This document shows, one piece after another, positions 28,701 through 36,596 of a DNA stretch of 64,000 nt. The notes beneath the pieces were generated by a model. The model worked only from the letters and a program-made list of their open reading frames with translations, searched no databases and had not been told where the DNA came from. Each line of letters opens with the position of its first letter. The stretch's first letter is position 1. Position numbers and translations under genes: made by a program. The stretch spans positions 455,507-519,506 of the forward strand of contig JADJSV010000003.1 of the NCBI GenBank assembly GCA_016711505.1, read 5' to 3'. This DNA is from Bacteroidota bacterium (GTDB lineage: Bacteria; Bacteroidota; Bacteroidia; AKYH767-A; 2013-40CM-41-45).

Positions 28701-31382
28701 CATGGCGGCTATCGTCAGTTGTTGCAAAATCAGATTCAGGCACTTATTGCTGCTGAAGTTGCAGATAAACCGGGAGGAATTTTTGTCAGAGCATCTGATC
28801 AGATCTCCAATGAAGACAGAATTTTATTCCAGACTGTTGCACGTGTTATTTTAAGTGACGAAGAAGGTACATTAGAAGAACATCTGGACCGTAAAGCTGC
28901 TGCTAAATTAAATATTCCGGCACTCGTTACAACTATTCCGCCTGATACTCAGAGTAGCGTCATCACTCAGCCGAAAGACCTTAAATTCTTCAATGGTCTC
29001 GGCGGTTTTTCTCAGGACGGAAGTGAATATATTATTTCTGTCAATAGTAAACTGAGAACTCCTGCACCATGGTCGAATGTAATTGCTAATCCTAAATTTG
29101 GAACTGTAGTTTCTGAAAGCGGCCAGGCTTATACATGGGCTGAAAATGCACATGAATATCGATTGACTCCATGGAATAATGATCCGATAAGTGATATTGG
29201 TGGTGAAGTATTTTATTTGCGTGATGAAGAGTCAGGCAGATTCTGGTCTACAACTCTTTTGCCTCGTCCGGGAAATTCGTCCTATACTGTTCGTCATGGA
29301 ATGGGTTATAGCGTTTTTGAATATCAGGAAGATGGTATCCAGTCAGAAATGTGGGTGTATGTGGATATTGAAAGTGCAGTGAAATTTACTGTGCTGAAAA
29401 TTAAAAATGCATCAGGCCGGCCACGTAAACTTTCTGCTACAGGATATACTGAATGGGTAATGGGAGATATGCGTCCGAAAAATGCAATGCACATTTTCAG
29501 TGAAATGGATTCTGTTACAGGTGCACTCATTGCTAAAAATCCATACAATACAGAATTCCCTGGTCGTGTAACTTTCTTTGATGTCGACGAGCGCAAGAAA
29601 ACGTTTACGGCTGACAGAGCTGAATTCATAGGAAGAAATCAATCGCTGCAAAATCCTGATGCTATGAGTAAAGTTAAGCTATCAGGAAAATTAGGAGCTG
29701 GTTATGATCCATGTGCTGCTATTCAGATAAATTTCGAATTGGATGAAGGAGAAGAAAAAGAAATCATTTTCCGACTGGGAACAGGAACTGATATAAATGA
29801 TGCTCTTAATCTTGTGAAGAATTTCAAAGGAAGTGATAAAGCTGCTACTGCTTTGCAAAAGGTTCGTGACTTCTGGAAGAAAACTCTTGAAGCAATGCAG
29901 GTTCAAACTCCTGATGATGCAACCAATATCATAGCCAACTATTGGATCACATATCAGACGTTGTCGTCTCGTTTATGGGGAAGAAGTGGTTACTATCAAT
30001 CCGGTGGTGCATTCGGATTCAGAGATCAGTTGCAGGATGTGCTTTCATTATTGCACGCTCAACCTGAACTGGCCCGTGAACAAATTCTTCTTGCTGCATC
30101 ACGTCAATTTAAAGAAGGCGATGTACAGCATTGGTGGCATCCACCTACAGGTCGTGGTGTCCGGACCCGTTGTTCTGACGATTTCCTTTGGTTGCCTTAT
30201 GTGACTATCCGGTATATCAGACAAACGGGAGATGATAAGATCCTTGATGAAATGATCTCATATCTTGAAGGCCGTCATTTAAATCATGAAGAAGAGTCTT
30301 ACTATGATCTTCCAATTCAATCAATGCAGAGAGCTTCGCTTTATGATCATTGTGTAAAAGCAATTCAATATGGATTCAGATATGGAGAGCATGGACTTCC
30401 ATTAATCGGAAGTGGTGACTGGAACGATGGAATGGACCAGGTTGGTAAACATGGAAAAGGCGAAAGCGTCTGGCTTGGATTCTTTATCTACGATATCTGT
30501 ATGAATTTTATTGAGGTCGCTGAACGTCATCAGGATTTAGGTTTTGCTGAACAGTGTAAAGATGAAGCTGAAAAATTAAAAGTCAACATTGAGAAGAATG
30601 CATGGGATGGCGAATGGTACCGTCGTGCCTACTTCGACGATGGAACTCCACTTGGATCTCATCTCAACGATGAATGTCAGATCGATTCACTTTCTCAAAG
30701 TTGGTCTGTTATTTCCGGTGTTGCAGATAAAACCCGTGCATTGACTGCCATGAATTCTGCTTATGCCAGATTAGTGAATAAGAAAGATAATATTATTTGT
30801 CTGTTAGATCCTGCATTTGATAAGTCTGTTACCAATCCGGGCTACATCAAAGGTTATGTAGCAGGTGTTCGTGAGAACGGCGGACAATATTCGCATGCTG
30901 CTATCTGGATGATCATTGCATTTACTAAGCTTGGAGATTCTGAAAAAGCATGGGAGTTATTTAAAATGATCAATCCGATAAATCATGGACGTACTCCTGA
31001 AGAGATTGCAACATACAAAGTCGAACCATATGTAATGGCCGGTGATGTCTATGCAGTGTCACCACATCAAGGTCATGGTGGCTGGACATGGTACACAGGT
31101 TCTGCAGGATGGATGAATCAATTGATCACAGATCATTTCTTCGGACTCAGAAAAGAAGGCGACAAACTTTCTTTTGTTCCATGTGTTCCTGCTGAATGGG
31201 GATCTTTTAAAATTCATTATCGATATAAATCATCCGTATACAATATTTCGTTTACTCAGGATAGCGGAGTAGGCGCAATGACAGTAAAGGAAAACAATAT
31301 CGATTTTGAAAATAATAAGATCGCATTGGTGGATGACGGAGCGACGCATGAGGTGAAGATTGTTTTGTATAGAGGAAAATAA
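22701..31382 (+). CDS. ndvB: NdvB/ChvB-type cyclic β-1,2-glucan synthase
   Basis: A 2,893-residue single frame, the usual size of the family. Order: a helical N-terminal part; a membrane pair near 420-470; a GT84 glycosyltransferase (TLDADTQLPRG, Asp pair about 638-640; FEGSFIGKGIYDVDIFE; RRMRWIRGDWQ about 790); more membrane helices (about 830-1010); a glycoamylase-like domain (GTPGLGLKRGLGEELVIAPY about 1470, YSYMAHHQGM); two β-sandwich modules; and a C-terminal GH94 phosphorylase barrel (GAFGFRDQLQD about 2440, SGDWNDGMDQVG about 2571). In Proteobacteria these parts start, elongate and trim β-1,2-glucan and close the ring for periplasmic osmoadaptation. No glucan exporter (NdvA) or modifying enzyme is adjacent. 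Single-gene transcription unit with a terminator. Confidence 0.93.
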   Translation: MKQISRTAEDILAQMRTYFQENANKRIYTNEEPLRSELFTSGQMEKYGKTLAETHRLSSEKGKDLVLRRLADNEKTLFEVQTLLTEDESADSQITPAGEWLVDNFYLIEEQIRTAKRHLPKGYSENLPKLANKRAAGLTRVYDIALQIISHSDGRIDIESLSSFLRSYQSVAKLKLGELWAIPIMLRLALIENLRRVSAKIAIDRIDRNLADQWAKRLIETAENEPRDLIITIADMTRSKPPLVSPFIAELTRQLSGKGPGLALALSWIEQRLTENGLTSIELISSENQKQAADQVSVKNSIDSLRLLSAMDWRDFVEVHSVVEQILRKDPAGVYSNMDFTTRDQFRHVVEHVAQRSRLSEEEVTQIVLNLANERAASYSKDDRQAHVGYYLIGKGLMETRRAAKIPQTFFNNFRFKVRRRALFLYLSSIFLATTVLTAGVFYLIRDEQIGKLMMLLILGISFISFSQLVITLINFLSTLLVKPRLLPRMDFSEGIPEEFHTLVIIPSMLTNSKDIDELVEALEVRYLANMDKNLQFGLLTDFTDAKSEVLPTDQKMLDQVKRGIEELNVKYGFSENEMFFLFHRPRRWNNDEKIWMGYERKRGKLAELNAILRGQGYDRFSLMVGKTDTLLDIKYVITLDADTQLPRGAAWKLIASMAHPLNRALYNERKQRVTQGYGILQPRVAVSLPDITASNFAKLHGNEPGIDPYTRASSDVYQDLFFEGSFIGKGIYDVDIFEKALGGKFPENRILSHDLIEGCYTRSGLISDVQLFEKYPTTYRADVKRRMRWIRGDWQIAAFFSPFVPNVKHRWRRNTLSALSRWKIFDNIRRSLVPIALTIFMLIAWLVLDHPLFWTIVISSVIVMPVVISSVWQLFKRQKDIVFTQHIILFSLNASGVFVQIIFTLICLPYEAYYTLIAILRTTWRMVISHKKLLEWNPSSVEERMNPASLAASFSSMWFEPALALGIFYFLFSSDPNRIAVAIPILLLWMSAPLVTWWMSRPISRQSSALSNDQILYLRVLSRKTWGFFEKYVTEEDNWLPPDNFQEKPTPVIAHRTSPTNIGLYLLSNLTAVDFGYMSVSRMLARTQHTFDTLNILPKHNGHLYNWYDTVSLDPLIPKYISTVDNGNLVGHLLTLRQGFLEILDQKTFDSKVYVGLRDTLLVLLERIEAGDKDKFNEFRDAVDNASQSEELSVYENMLRLNDLSDKLEQALSGINFTGNPYGVWWKKILLDQISGILENMQVLKPWYLLESAPENLKNLIQIKNPSLVEISKISIYLPREIKGKRAEATAEENAWFDTFLIALEESGNLADARISMIDDQIFECDELSNIEWDFLYDKSKQLFTIGYKPDEYQLDPSFYDLLASESRLATFVGIAQGKIPEESWFALGRLVSNPGRKPVLLSWSGSMFEYLMPLLVMPNYENTLLDRTYKTSVARQIEYGNQRGVPWGNSESGYNLTDVNSNYQYHAFGTPGLGLKRGLGEELVIAPYATAMALMVEPEKSCKNLELMTSEGFEGDFGFYEAIDYTPARLPRGQTNAIIYSYMAHHQGMSLLSFSYLLLNQPMQRRFEAEPRFKASLLLLQERIPKATSYYAHTAPSTEKNFAKDGSAVRVLKTPNTPVPEVQLLSNGRYHVMVTNSGGGYSRWKDLAVTRWREDATCDNWGNFCYIRDLDNDVFWSATFQPSLRKVKNYEVAFSQSRADFRGSLNRIETHTEIVVSPEDDIEMRRLNLSNHSDQVRTLEITSYSEVVLASAASDAMAPAYSNLFVQTEIQKANNAIICTRRPRSVSEHPPYMFHMMCAEGVQVEQVSYETSRNKFVGRGNTPANPSAMQNRGPLSGSEGSVLDPVVAIRYRITLRPRQIVSIDFIIGIGDTKEICQSLIEKYQDHHHKDRIFELAWTHNQVVLRHINATEADTQLYSRLASSVIFANSFLRANPAILIKNQRGQSGLWGYSISGDLPIVLLKVENQENVQLVKQLIQAHNYWQLKGLKVDLVIWNEDHGGYRQLLQNQIQALIAAEVADKPGGIFVRASDQISNEDRILFQTVARVILSDEEGTLEEHLDRKAAAKLNIPALVTTIPPDTQSSVITQPKDLKFFNGLGGFSQDGSEYIISVNSKLRTPAPWSNVIANPKFGTVVSESGQAYTWAENAHEYRLTPWNNDPISDIGGEVFYLRDEESGRFWSTTLLPRPGNSSYTVRHGMGYSVFEYQEDGIQSEMWVYVDIESAVKFTVLKIKNASGRPRKLSATGYTEWVMGDMRPKNAMHIFSEMDSVTGALIAKNPYNTEFPGRVTFFDVDERKKTFTADRAEFIGRNQSLQNPDAMSKVKLSGKLGAGYDPCAAIQINFELDEGEEKEIIFRLGTGTDINDALNLVKNFKGSDKAATALQKVRDFWKKTLEAMQVQTPDDATNIIANYWITYQTLSSRLWGRSGYYQSGGAFGFRDQLQDVLSLLHAQPELAREQILLAASRQFKEGDVQHWWHPPTGRGVRTRCSDDFLWLPYVTIRYIRQTGDDKILDEMISYLEGRHLNHEEESYYDLPIQSMQRASLYDHCVKAIQYGFRYGEHGLPLIGSGDWNDGMDQVGKHGKGESVWLGFFIYDICMNFIEVAERHQDLGFAEQCKDEAEKLKVNIEKNAWDGEWYRRAYFDDGTPLGSHLNDECQIDSLSQSWSVISGVADKTRALTAMNSAYARLVNKKDNIICLLDPAFDKSVTNPGYIKGYVAGVRENGGQYSHAAIWMIIAFTKLGDSEKAWELFKMINPINHGRTPEEIATYKVEPYVMAGDVYAVSPHQGHGGWTWYTGSAGWMNQLITDHFFGLRKEGDKLSFVPCVPAEWGSFKIHYRYKSSVYNISFTQDSGVGAMTVKENNIDFENNKIALVDDGATHEVKIVLYRGK

Positions 31383-31462
31383 AAGAGGTCAAGTGTATTA
31401 CTGTGCGATTAGAAAACTAAAATTTTATTTCCTGATTATAAAAATGAAACAGTAAAGCTTAG

Positions 31463-31500
31463 AAACCGAAAAGGTCCTGGAAGGACCCTTTCGGTTTTTT
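31463..31500 (+). terminator. Rho-independent terminator after ndvB
   Basis: A near-perfect 15-bp stem (AAACCGAAAAGGTCC / GGACCCTTTCGGTTT) with a TGGA loop, followed by TTTTTT. It lies 80 bp after the stop, between convergent genes. Confidence 0.92.
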
Positions 31501-31526
31501 CGCGAGTAAGTAAAAGTTATTTATTA

Positions 31527-32555
31527 TTAAAAAGGCATCTTCACCGTCAACCCATATATAGATTTCTGATTCTTCAGGTAAATAACATCCAGACTAAATC
31601 CGAATGATCCCGAATCTTCGACAACAAATCCGGTTTTAAATTTGTTGTGTAATGGTCCTGACTTTTCATAGGATTTCGTAAAACCAGCCTGTAAGCCAAC
31701 CCATTTTGCCCGGGAGCCGGAGATATTGGTCATGATCTTGAAATCATAAGATGCTACCATATTCAGATTTGTAAATTTTTCCGACGACCAGTCTGCGAAT
31801 GAATTGATACTATAACTGACTCCCGTCTTGAGGAATGGAATTGCATATTTGTTGTCAAATATCAGACTTAAATTAAATGCTGCCATCGGGCTCCATCTGC
31901 TGCCAATTAAACTTAAGCCGAATGATGGCGACAACTCAAGAAAGTCAGTCTTGTCGCGACCATGATCTTTGATCGTCCAGTGTTCATTTTTTTTCTCAAC
32001 TTCTATACGTGTACTTTGCTTGATGATTTTTTTGTTCTCTATTGCTGCTGCTAATGCATCACTGATTTTGATCTGTGAAAGTGAAGGAAGTAATGCCGGG
32101 TCTTTGAGATAAATATGCATCTCGTAATTATTTTCAAAAGCGTAAATAATATATTCATATGGTTGAAGTTCGTTCGTCAATGACCATTTTTCTTTTTGTA
32201 TGTCAACAGACTGTTCTGCATAGTCTGTACTTTCAGCCTTTAACCTTCGTTTGCCATTGGCACTTACAAAGTAATATGTAAGTCTGGATCCGGCAGGATA
32301 AACTGAACTTTTAATTGCTTTATCCATATCTGCAAGAAATAATTGTATCAAAGAATCTGCGTTTTCGTATCTGAGCAAGCCGGTCTTATTTTTACCAATA
32401 AGAATAATAGTTATTTCTTCTGACGGATTGATTCTTATAGTATCTTTTTCTTTGCTGTTCCATTCAGCTTTATCTTCATCCAGATAATATTGCGCTTTTG
32501 AATCCTGTAAATTGGCAAGGCAAGCCCATAAAGCGATCAGCAGTATTTTTTTCAT
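31527..32555 (-). CDS. Predicted outer-membrane β-barrel protein of an ECF-sigma operon
   Basis: 342 residues with a signal peptide (MKKILLIALWACLANLQDSKAQ). The first ~190 residues are soluble (NPSEEITIILIGKNKTG, RLTYYFVSANGKRRL). The second half alternates strands (FLELSPSFGLSLIGSRW, YAIPFLKTGVSYSINSF) and ends in a typical barrel C-terminal Phe (YGLTVKMPF). No family is recognised. It is the third gene after the sigma factor and the putative anti-sigma factor, 22 bp downstream, and may be an effector or sensor of that system. Confidence 0.75.
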   Translation of the reverse strand: MKKILLIALWACLANLQDSKAQYYLDEDKAEWNSKEKDTIRINPSEEITIILIGKNKTGLLRYENADSLIQLFLADMDKAIKSSVYPAGSRLTYYFVSANGKRRLKAESTDYAEQSVDIQKEKWSLTNELQPYEYIIYAFENNYEMHIYLKDPALLPSLSQIKISDALAAAIENKKIIKQSTRIEVEKKNEHWTIKDHGRDKTDFLELSPSFGLSLIGSRWSPMAAFNLSLIFDNKYAIPFLKTGVSYSINSFADWSSEKFTNLNMVASYDFKIMTNISGSRAKWVGLQAGFTKSYEKSGPLHNKFKTGFVVEDSGSFGFSLDVIYLKNQKSIYGLTVKMPF

Positions 32556-32577
32556 AGTAAGATTTTATTTTGATTAT

Positions 32578-33240
32578 TTAGAAATTACGTTTCAATTTGA
32601 AATTCGTATTGTTGTCTGAGTTTTGATTGGTTGGCTGAAGGTTTTTTATTCCTAAGCGGAACTGAAACCCTTGAGCAAAAGTATTTTTATTGCTATCCTT
32701 TACAACTGCATCATCAAAATCCATTTGAACATATCTTTGTTTTGATCTTTTGATCTCTGACGTAGCTAAAGCCTTTTCTTCTACCGGCAATTGGATTTCT
32801 ATATTTTTATCCTGAACCGGAATTTGTTTTTCGATACTGATCTCTTCCTGCCTAACCTTTGAATTTATTTTTTTTCCTGGTCGTTTCTGAAGATTTTTAA
32901 TTTCAACAATTTGTTTTTCAATTGGCTTTTGAGATTCTGCCAAAGGCAAATTTTGATGAACCGGTGCCGGAAGTGCAATTTCATGTATTGGTTGCGTAGA
33001 AATTTCGTTGGTGGAACTACTGAATTTTGATATCCAGAGTGCAGAACTCAGGAACAGAATCAGAATTACGGCAGCTATCGTGCGCCAGTTTTGTTTCAGA
33101 AACAATGTAAGTACCGGTTGTTCCTTTTCTTCTGACTGAAGCAAAGCCCATTTCGCATCCAGATTGGGGTTATATCCTTGCGGTAGTTTATCAAGTGAAT
33201 TGATCTTGTCTGCAATAAGTTTATTCTCCTTGTTCTCCAT
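32578..33240 (-). CDS. Putative membrane anti-sigma factor
   Basis: 220 residues: a short cytoplasmic N-terminus (LPQGYNPNLDAKWALLQSEE), one membrane segment (about 52-70, TIAAVILILFLSSALWI) and a periplasmic Lys/Glu/Pro-rich tail with repeated PVxEK/IQLP segments. This topology, and the 20-bp overlap with the sigma gene upstream, fit an anti-sigma factor. The zinc-type HxxxCxxC is absent, so the call rests on context and topology. Confidence 0.65.
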   Translation of the reverse strand: MENKENKLIADKINSLDKLPQGYNPNLDAKWALLQSEEKEQPVLTLFLKQNWRTIAAVILILFLSSALWISKFSSSTNEISTQPIHEIALPAPVHQNLPLAESQKPIEKQIVEIKNLQKRPGKKINSKVRQEEISIEKQIPVQDKNIEIQLPVEEKALATSEIKRSKQRYVQMDFDDAVVKDSNKNTFAQGFQFRLGIKNLQPTNQNSDNNTNFKLKRNF

Positions 33241-33778
33241 AGCTGCTTGTTGTTTGACTGATCATGATTCGTAATTTTCTTTTTGCTTTTGCCAACTGCG
33301 AACGACTGGTAACTTCACTGATGTTTAGTAATGATGCAATTTCCTTATGATCATAACCTTCAATAACATTCAGATTGAAAACTGTCCGGTATCCGGAAGG
33401 TAATTGCATAATATGATAGTTTAATTCTTCAGCTTCCATTGAGTTTATGATCTCTGCTTCCATTGGTACATCGGTTGTAGTTTCTTCTACAACAAACATC
33501 AGATTCTTTTTTTGTCGGATAAACATCAGTGCTTCATTTACCATGATCTTTCTGATCCATACCGACAAACTGCTTTCTCCATTAAATTGAAACAACTCAA
33601 TATTTTTAAAGACTTTCATAAAACCCAACATCAGGCAATCCTCTGCATCCGCATGTTGTGATAAGTATCGCATACAGACTCTGAACATAGGTGCATACAT
33701 TCTTTCAAAAAGCATCTTCTGTGCTTTCTTGTCACCCGATTTGCATTGGAGAACAAAATTTTCGTCGAATGTGGTCAT
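33221..33778 (-). CDS. ECF-family RNA polymerase sigma factor
   Basis: 185 residues with σ2 (FERMYAPMFRVCMRYLSQHADAEDCLMLGFMKVFKNIELF..., then SVWIRKIMVNEALMFIR) and σ4 (LPSGYRTVFNLNVIEGYDHKEIASLLNISEVTSRSQLAKAKRKL). Region 3 is missing, as in all ECF sigmas. It is the first gene of a three-gene minus-strand operon with a membrane protein that probably restrains it. Divergent from the sugar dehydrogenase-like gene at 34024. Confidence 0.93.
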   Translation of the reverse strand: MTTFDENFVLQCKSGDKKAQKMLFERMYAPMFRVCMRYLSQHADAEDCLMLGFMKVFKNIELFQFNGESSLSVWIRKIMVNEALMFIRQKKNLMFVVEETTTDVPMEAEIINSMEAEELNYHIMQLPSGYRTVFNLNVIEGYDHKEIASLLNISEVTSRSQLAKAKRKLRIMISQTTSSYGEQGE

Positions 33779-34023
33779 GTACTTATATAATGCATCTCAT
33801 CAAAAAAACGTTGCCTGAGGGCTAAAATATTTTTTACTTGCTAATTTATTAAAATCTTAATCAGAACTACCAAATTCATTTAAAGACGTTTTCTTAATTT
33901 CGCCTCAAAATGGTGGCTTTAAACCTATTTCCCGTGGATTGGCATAGGATTTTAAAGATCATATGGAAATTAATTAATAGTATTACCTAAATATAGTACG
34001 GTTTAAAATCCCTTCAACTTCTC

Positions 34024-36423
34024 ATGAAATTTACAAAACAAATGATAGTAACTGCGATACTATCCCTATTCTTATGTTCAAACCCTGCTCAGGCAGTAGT
34101 GACATTACCTGTTGGTTTCAGTCAGGTATTGGTCGCAGGCGGAATTACTGCCCCAACCACAATGGCAATTGCTCCTGATGGAAGATTCTTCGTTGCCCAG
34201 CAAAATGGATTGTTACGTGTGGTGAAAAATGATACTTTATTAACCCAACCCTTTCTGTCATTAAGTGTAAATATTGACGGAGAAAGAGGATTACTGGGTG
34301 TGGCTTTAGACCCAAATTTTGCTTCTAACCAATATATATACGTTTGCTATACTATTGCCAGCGGTTTATTTAATCGTGTCAGCAGATTTACTGCAAGCGG
34401 TGACACTGTAATTCCCGGAAGCGAAGTAACAGTTATTGAATTAGATACTCTAATTGCCAATTATCATGGTGGTGGTCACCTGGATTTTGGACCGGATGGA
34501 ACTTTGTATATAGCAGCCGGCGAAAATGGTCGTTCATATAAGTCGCAGGATCTGGACAGTTATCTTGGAAAAATACTTCGTGTAAATCCCGATGGTTCTG
34601 TTCCTGTAAATAATCCTTTTACCGGTCCAGGAAAAAGACAACGCGTCTGGTCATATGGTTTAAGAAATCCATTTACATTTTCATTTCAACCCGGTACTGG
34701 AAAATTATTTATCAACGATGTAGGTGAGATCACCTATGAAGAAATAAACGATGCAACAACAGGTGGCAATAATTTCGGATGGCCTGCTGCAGAAGGTGTC
34801 AGCACTGATACCAATTTCGTTAATCCATATTATAATTATATCCATGGTACAGCATCCGGACAAGGCTGCGCTATAACAGGCGGTACCTTTTTCAATCCGG
34901 TGTCTACTGATTATCCGGCATTGTATCAGGATAAATATTATTATATTGATTATTGCGGTAACTGGATCGATATGATCTCACTTACCAATCCGCCAACACG
35001 AACTACTTTCGCCTCAAATATCGCTGCATACTCTGTTGGAATTGCTACAGGAATCGATGGAAATCTTTATTACTTATCACGTAATGACGAAGCGTTATAT
35101 AAAATAGATTATTCTGTAAATCAGGCTCCGGCAGTTTTAAATCAGCCACAGAGCAGAACGATTTCACTGAATTATCCTGTCACTTTTTCTGCTACTGCTA
35201 GTGGTGCTGCAACATTAAATTATCAATGGTTGCATAATAATGTTCCTGTTGTTGGAGCAATATTACCTGATTACACAATTTCGAATGTTGCTTTCGCAGA
35301 TTCGGGAGACTATCGGTTAGTTGTTTCAAATACATTCGGATCTGATACCAGCGTCATCGCTCATTTAACTGTAACTGCTAATCAACCTCCTTCAGCTACT
35401 ATCATCTCCCCACTTACAAATTCTTTTTATTCAGCCGGTGAAGTAATTAATTTCAGTGGAACTGCAAGCGATCCTGAAGATGGAACTCTCGCAGCCTCTA
35501 CTTTTCAATGGCTCTTGGTTTTTCATCATGATACGCACATTCATCCGGGACCAACAGTTTCAGGTGGTACAGGTTCAGGATCATTTACAATTCCTAACAC
35601 CGGAGAAAAATCTGCTAATGTATTCTATAGGTTATATATGATAGTTCAGGATTCAGAAGGAATGATCGATTCTTCTTTTGTTGATCTATTGCCTAGAACA
35701 TCTATGATCACACTAAATTCTCAACCTTCCGGACTTTCCCTTCAACTCGATGGACAACCCTTCACAACTCCTTACTCTGTATTAAGTGTAGAAGGTATGT
35801 ATAGAATGATCTCAGCTCCATACGCACAACAATATAGTGGTAATCAGCTTTTATTCACTTCGTGGAACAATAACGGTCCATTGACTCAGACTATTACAAC
35901 ACCAATCAATGATTCGACATACTTTGCAACTTATGATTCATTGCAACTTGCATATAATCTTGGCAATGATTCTTTAGTATGTGTGAATGATGTGGTTATT
36001 ATTGATGCAGGTGCAGGGTATCAGAGTTATGTATGGACAGATGGTTCTGTCGGACAATATCTCATCATTCCAACTACTGCTGCTGATACCTTCACTGTAG
36101 GTGTAACAGTTGTCGATGGAAGTGGAATGACAGGAAATGATTCTGTAACGTATGTTGTTGATGTTTGTAATTCTGTTGATCAGATCGGCGGTACTCTTGT
36201 AAGCGTTTATCCTGTTCCTTCAACCGGAAAAGTTAACATCAGTAAATTACCTGTAAGTTATTTTCTGGATGTTTATGATATGACAGGAAGAGCGATCGTG
36301 AAAAATAGTTTTGTTCCATCAAATGAAATTAAAACAGTTGAACTGTCTCCGGGACTTTATTCATTTATACTTAGTACTTCTGATAAAAAGTTTGTTACAA
36401 AAAAAGTATCCGTGATCAAATAG
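34024..36423 (+). CDS. Secreted PQQ-type sugar dehydrogenase (GSDH-like) with Ig-like and T9SS domains
   Basis: 799 residues with a signal peptide. Residues ~25-365 form a glucose/sorbosone dehydrogenase β-propeller: GLLRVVKNDTLL, GERGLLGVALDPNF, the histidine-containing YHGGGHLDFGPDGTLYIAAG, KILRVNPDGSVP, WSYGLRNPFTFSF, GGNNFGWPAAEG. An Ig-like domain (about 368-455, QPQSRTISLNYPVTF) and further β-modules follow, then a T9SS sorting domain (VYPVPSTGKVNI...). It may oxidise sugars at the cell surface if PQQ is available, but binding residues for PQQ were not verified. Alone in its transcription unit. Confidence 0.87.
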   Translation: MKFTKQMIVTAILSLFLCSNPAQAVVTLPVGFSQVLVAGGITAPTTMAIAPDGRFFVAQQNGLLRVVKNDTLLTQPFLSLSVNIDGERGLLGVALDPNFASNQYIYVCYTIASGLFNRVSRFTASGDTVIPGSEVTVIELDTLIANYHGGGHLDFGPDGTLYIAAGENGRSYKSQDLDSYLGKILRVNPDGSVPVNNPFTGPGKRQRVWSYGLRNPFTFSFQPGTGKLFINDVGEITYEEINDATTGGNNFGWPAAEGVSTDTNFVNPYYNYIHGTASGQGCAITGGTFFNPVSTDYPALYQDKYYYIDYCGNWIDMISLTNPPTRTTFASNIAAYSVGIATGIDGNLYYLSRNDEALYKIDYSVNQAPAVLNQPQSRTISLNYPVTFSATASGAATLNYQWLHNNVPVVGAILPDYTISNVAFADSGDYRLVVSNTFGSDTSVIAHLTVTANQPPSATIISPLTNSFYSAGEVINFSGTASDPEDGTLAASTFQWLLVFHHDTHIHPGPTVSGGTGSGSFTIPNTGEKSANVFYRLYMIVQDSEGMIDSSFVDLLPRTSMITLNSQPSGLSLQLDGQPFTTPYSVLSVEGMYRMISAPYAQQYSGNQLLFTSWNNNGPLTQTITTPINDSTYFATYDSLQLAYNLGNDSLVCVNDVVIIDAGAGYQSYVWTDGSVGQYLIIPTTAADTFTVGVTVVDGSGMTGNDSVTYVVDVCNSVDQIGGTLVSVYPVPSTGKVNISKLPVSYFLDVYDMTGRAIVKNSFVPSNEIKTVELSPGLYSFILSTSDKKFVTKKVSVIK

Positions 36424-36433
36424 TTTCTAAATA

Positions 36434-36519
36434 AGTTCAATGTTCAAAGTTCAAAGTTCAAAGTTGACTTCGTAGCTACCTACGAAGCCAACCAACTTTG
36501 AACTTTAAACTTTGAACTA
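36434..36519. repeat. Fold-back array of GTTCAAA heptamers
   Basis: Tandem GTTCAAA units on the left pair with TTTGAAC/TTTAAAC units on the right, around an inner stem CTTCGTAG-CTAC-CTACGAAG. The array starts 10 bp after the dehydrogenase stop and could terminate its transcript. Confidence 0.75.
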
Positions 36520-36534
36520 TCGAATTGCCCACAT

Positions 36535-36559
36535 TTTGATGTAGTAAATTCTATCTTTG
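36535..36559 (+). promoter_or_regulatory. Promoter of the propeller histidine kinase with a NarL-type candidate operator
   Basis: TATCTTTG (36552-36559) fits TAnnTTTG. Immediately upstream lies TTTGATGTAGTAAATT (36535-36550), which recurs exactly, inverted, upstream of susC (40501-40516). The kinase ATG is 37 bp downstream. Confidence 0.6.
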
Positions 36560-36596
36560 ATTTTATTATCTTGCTTAAAATAGATAATGAACATCA

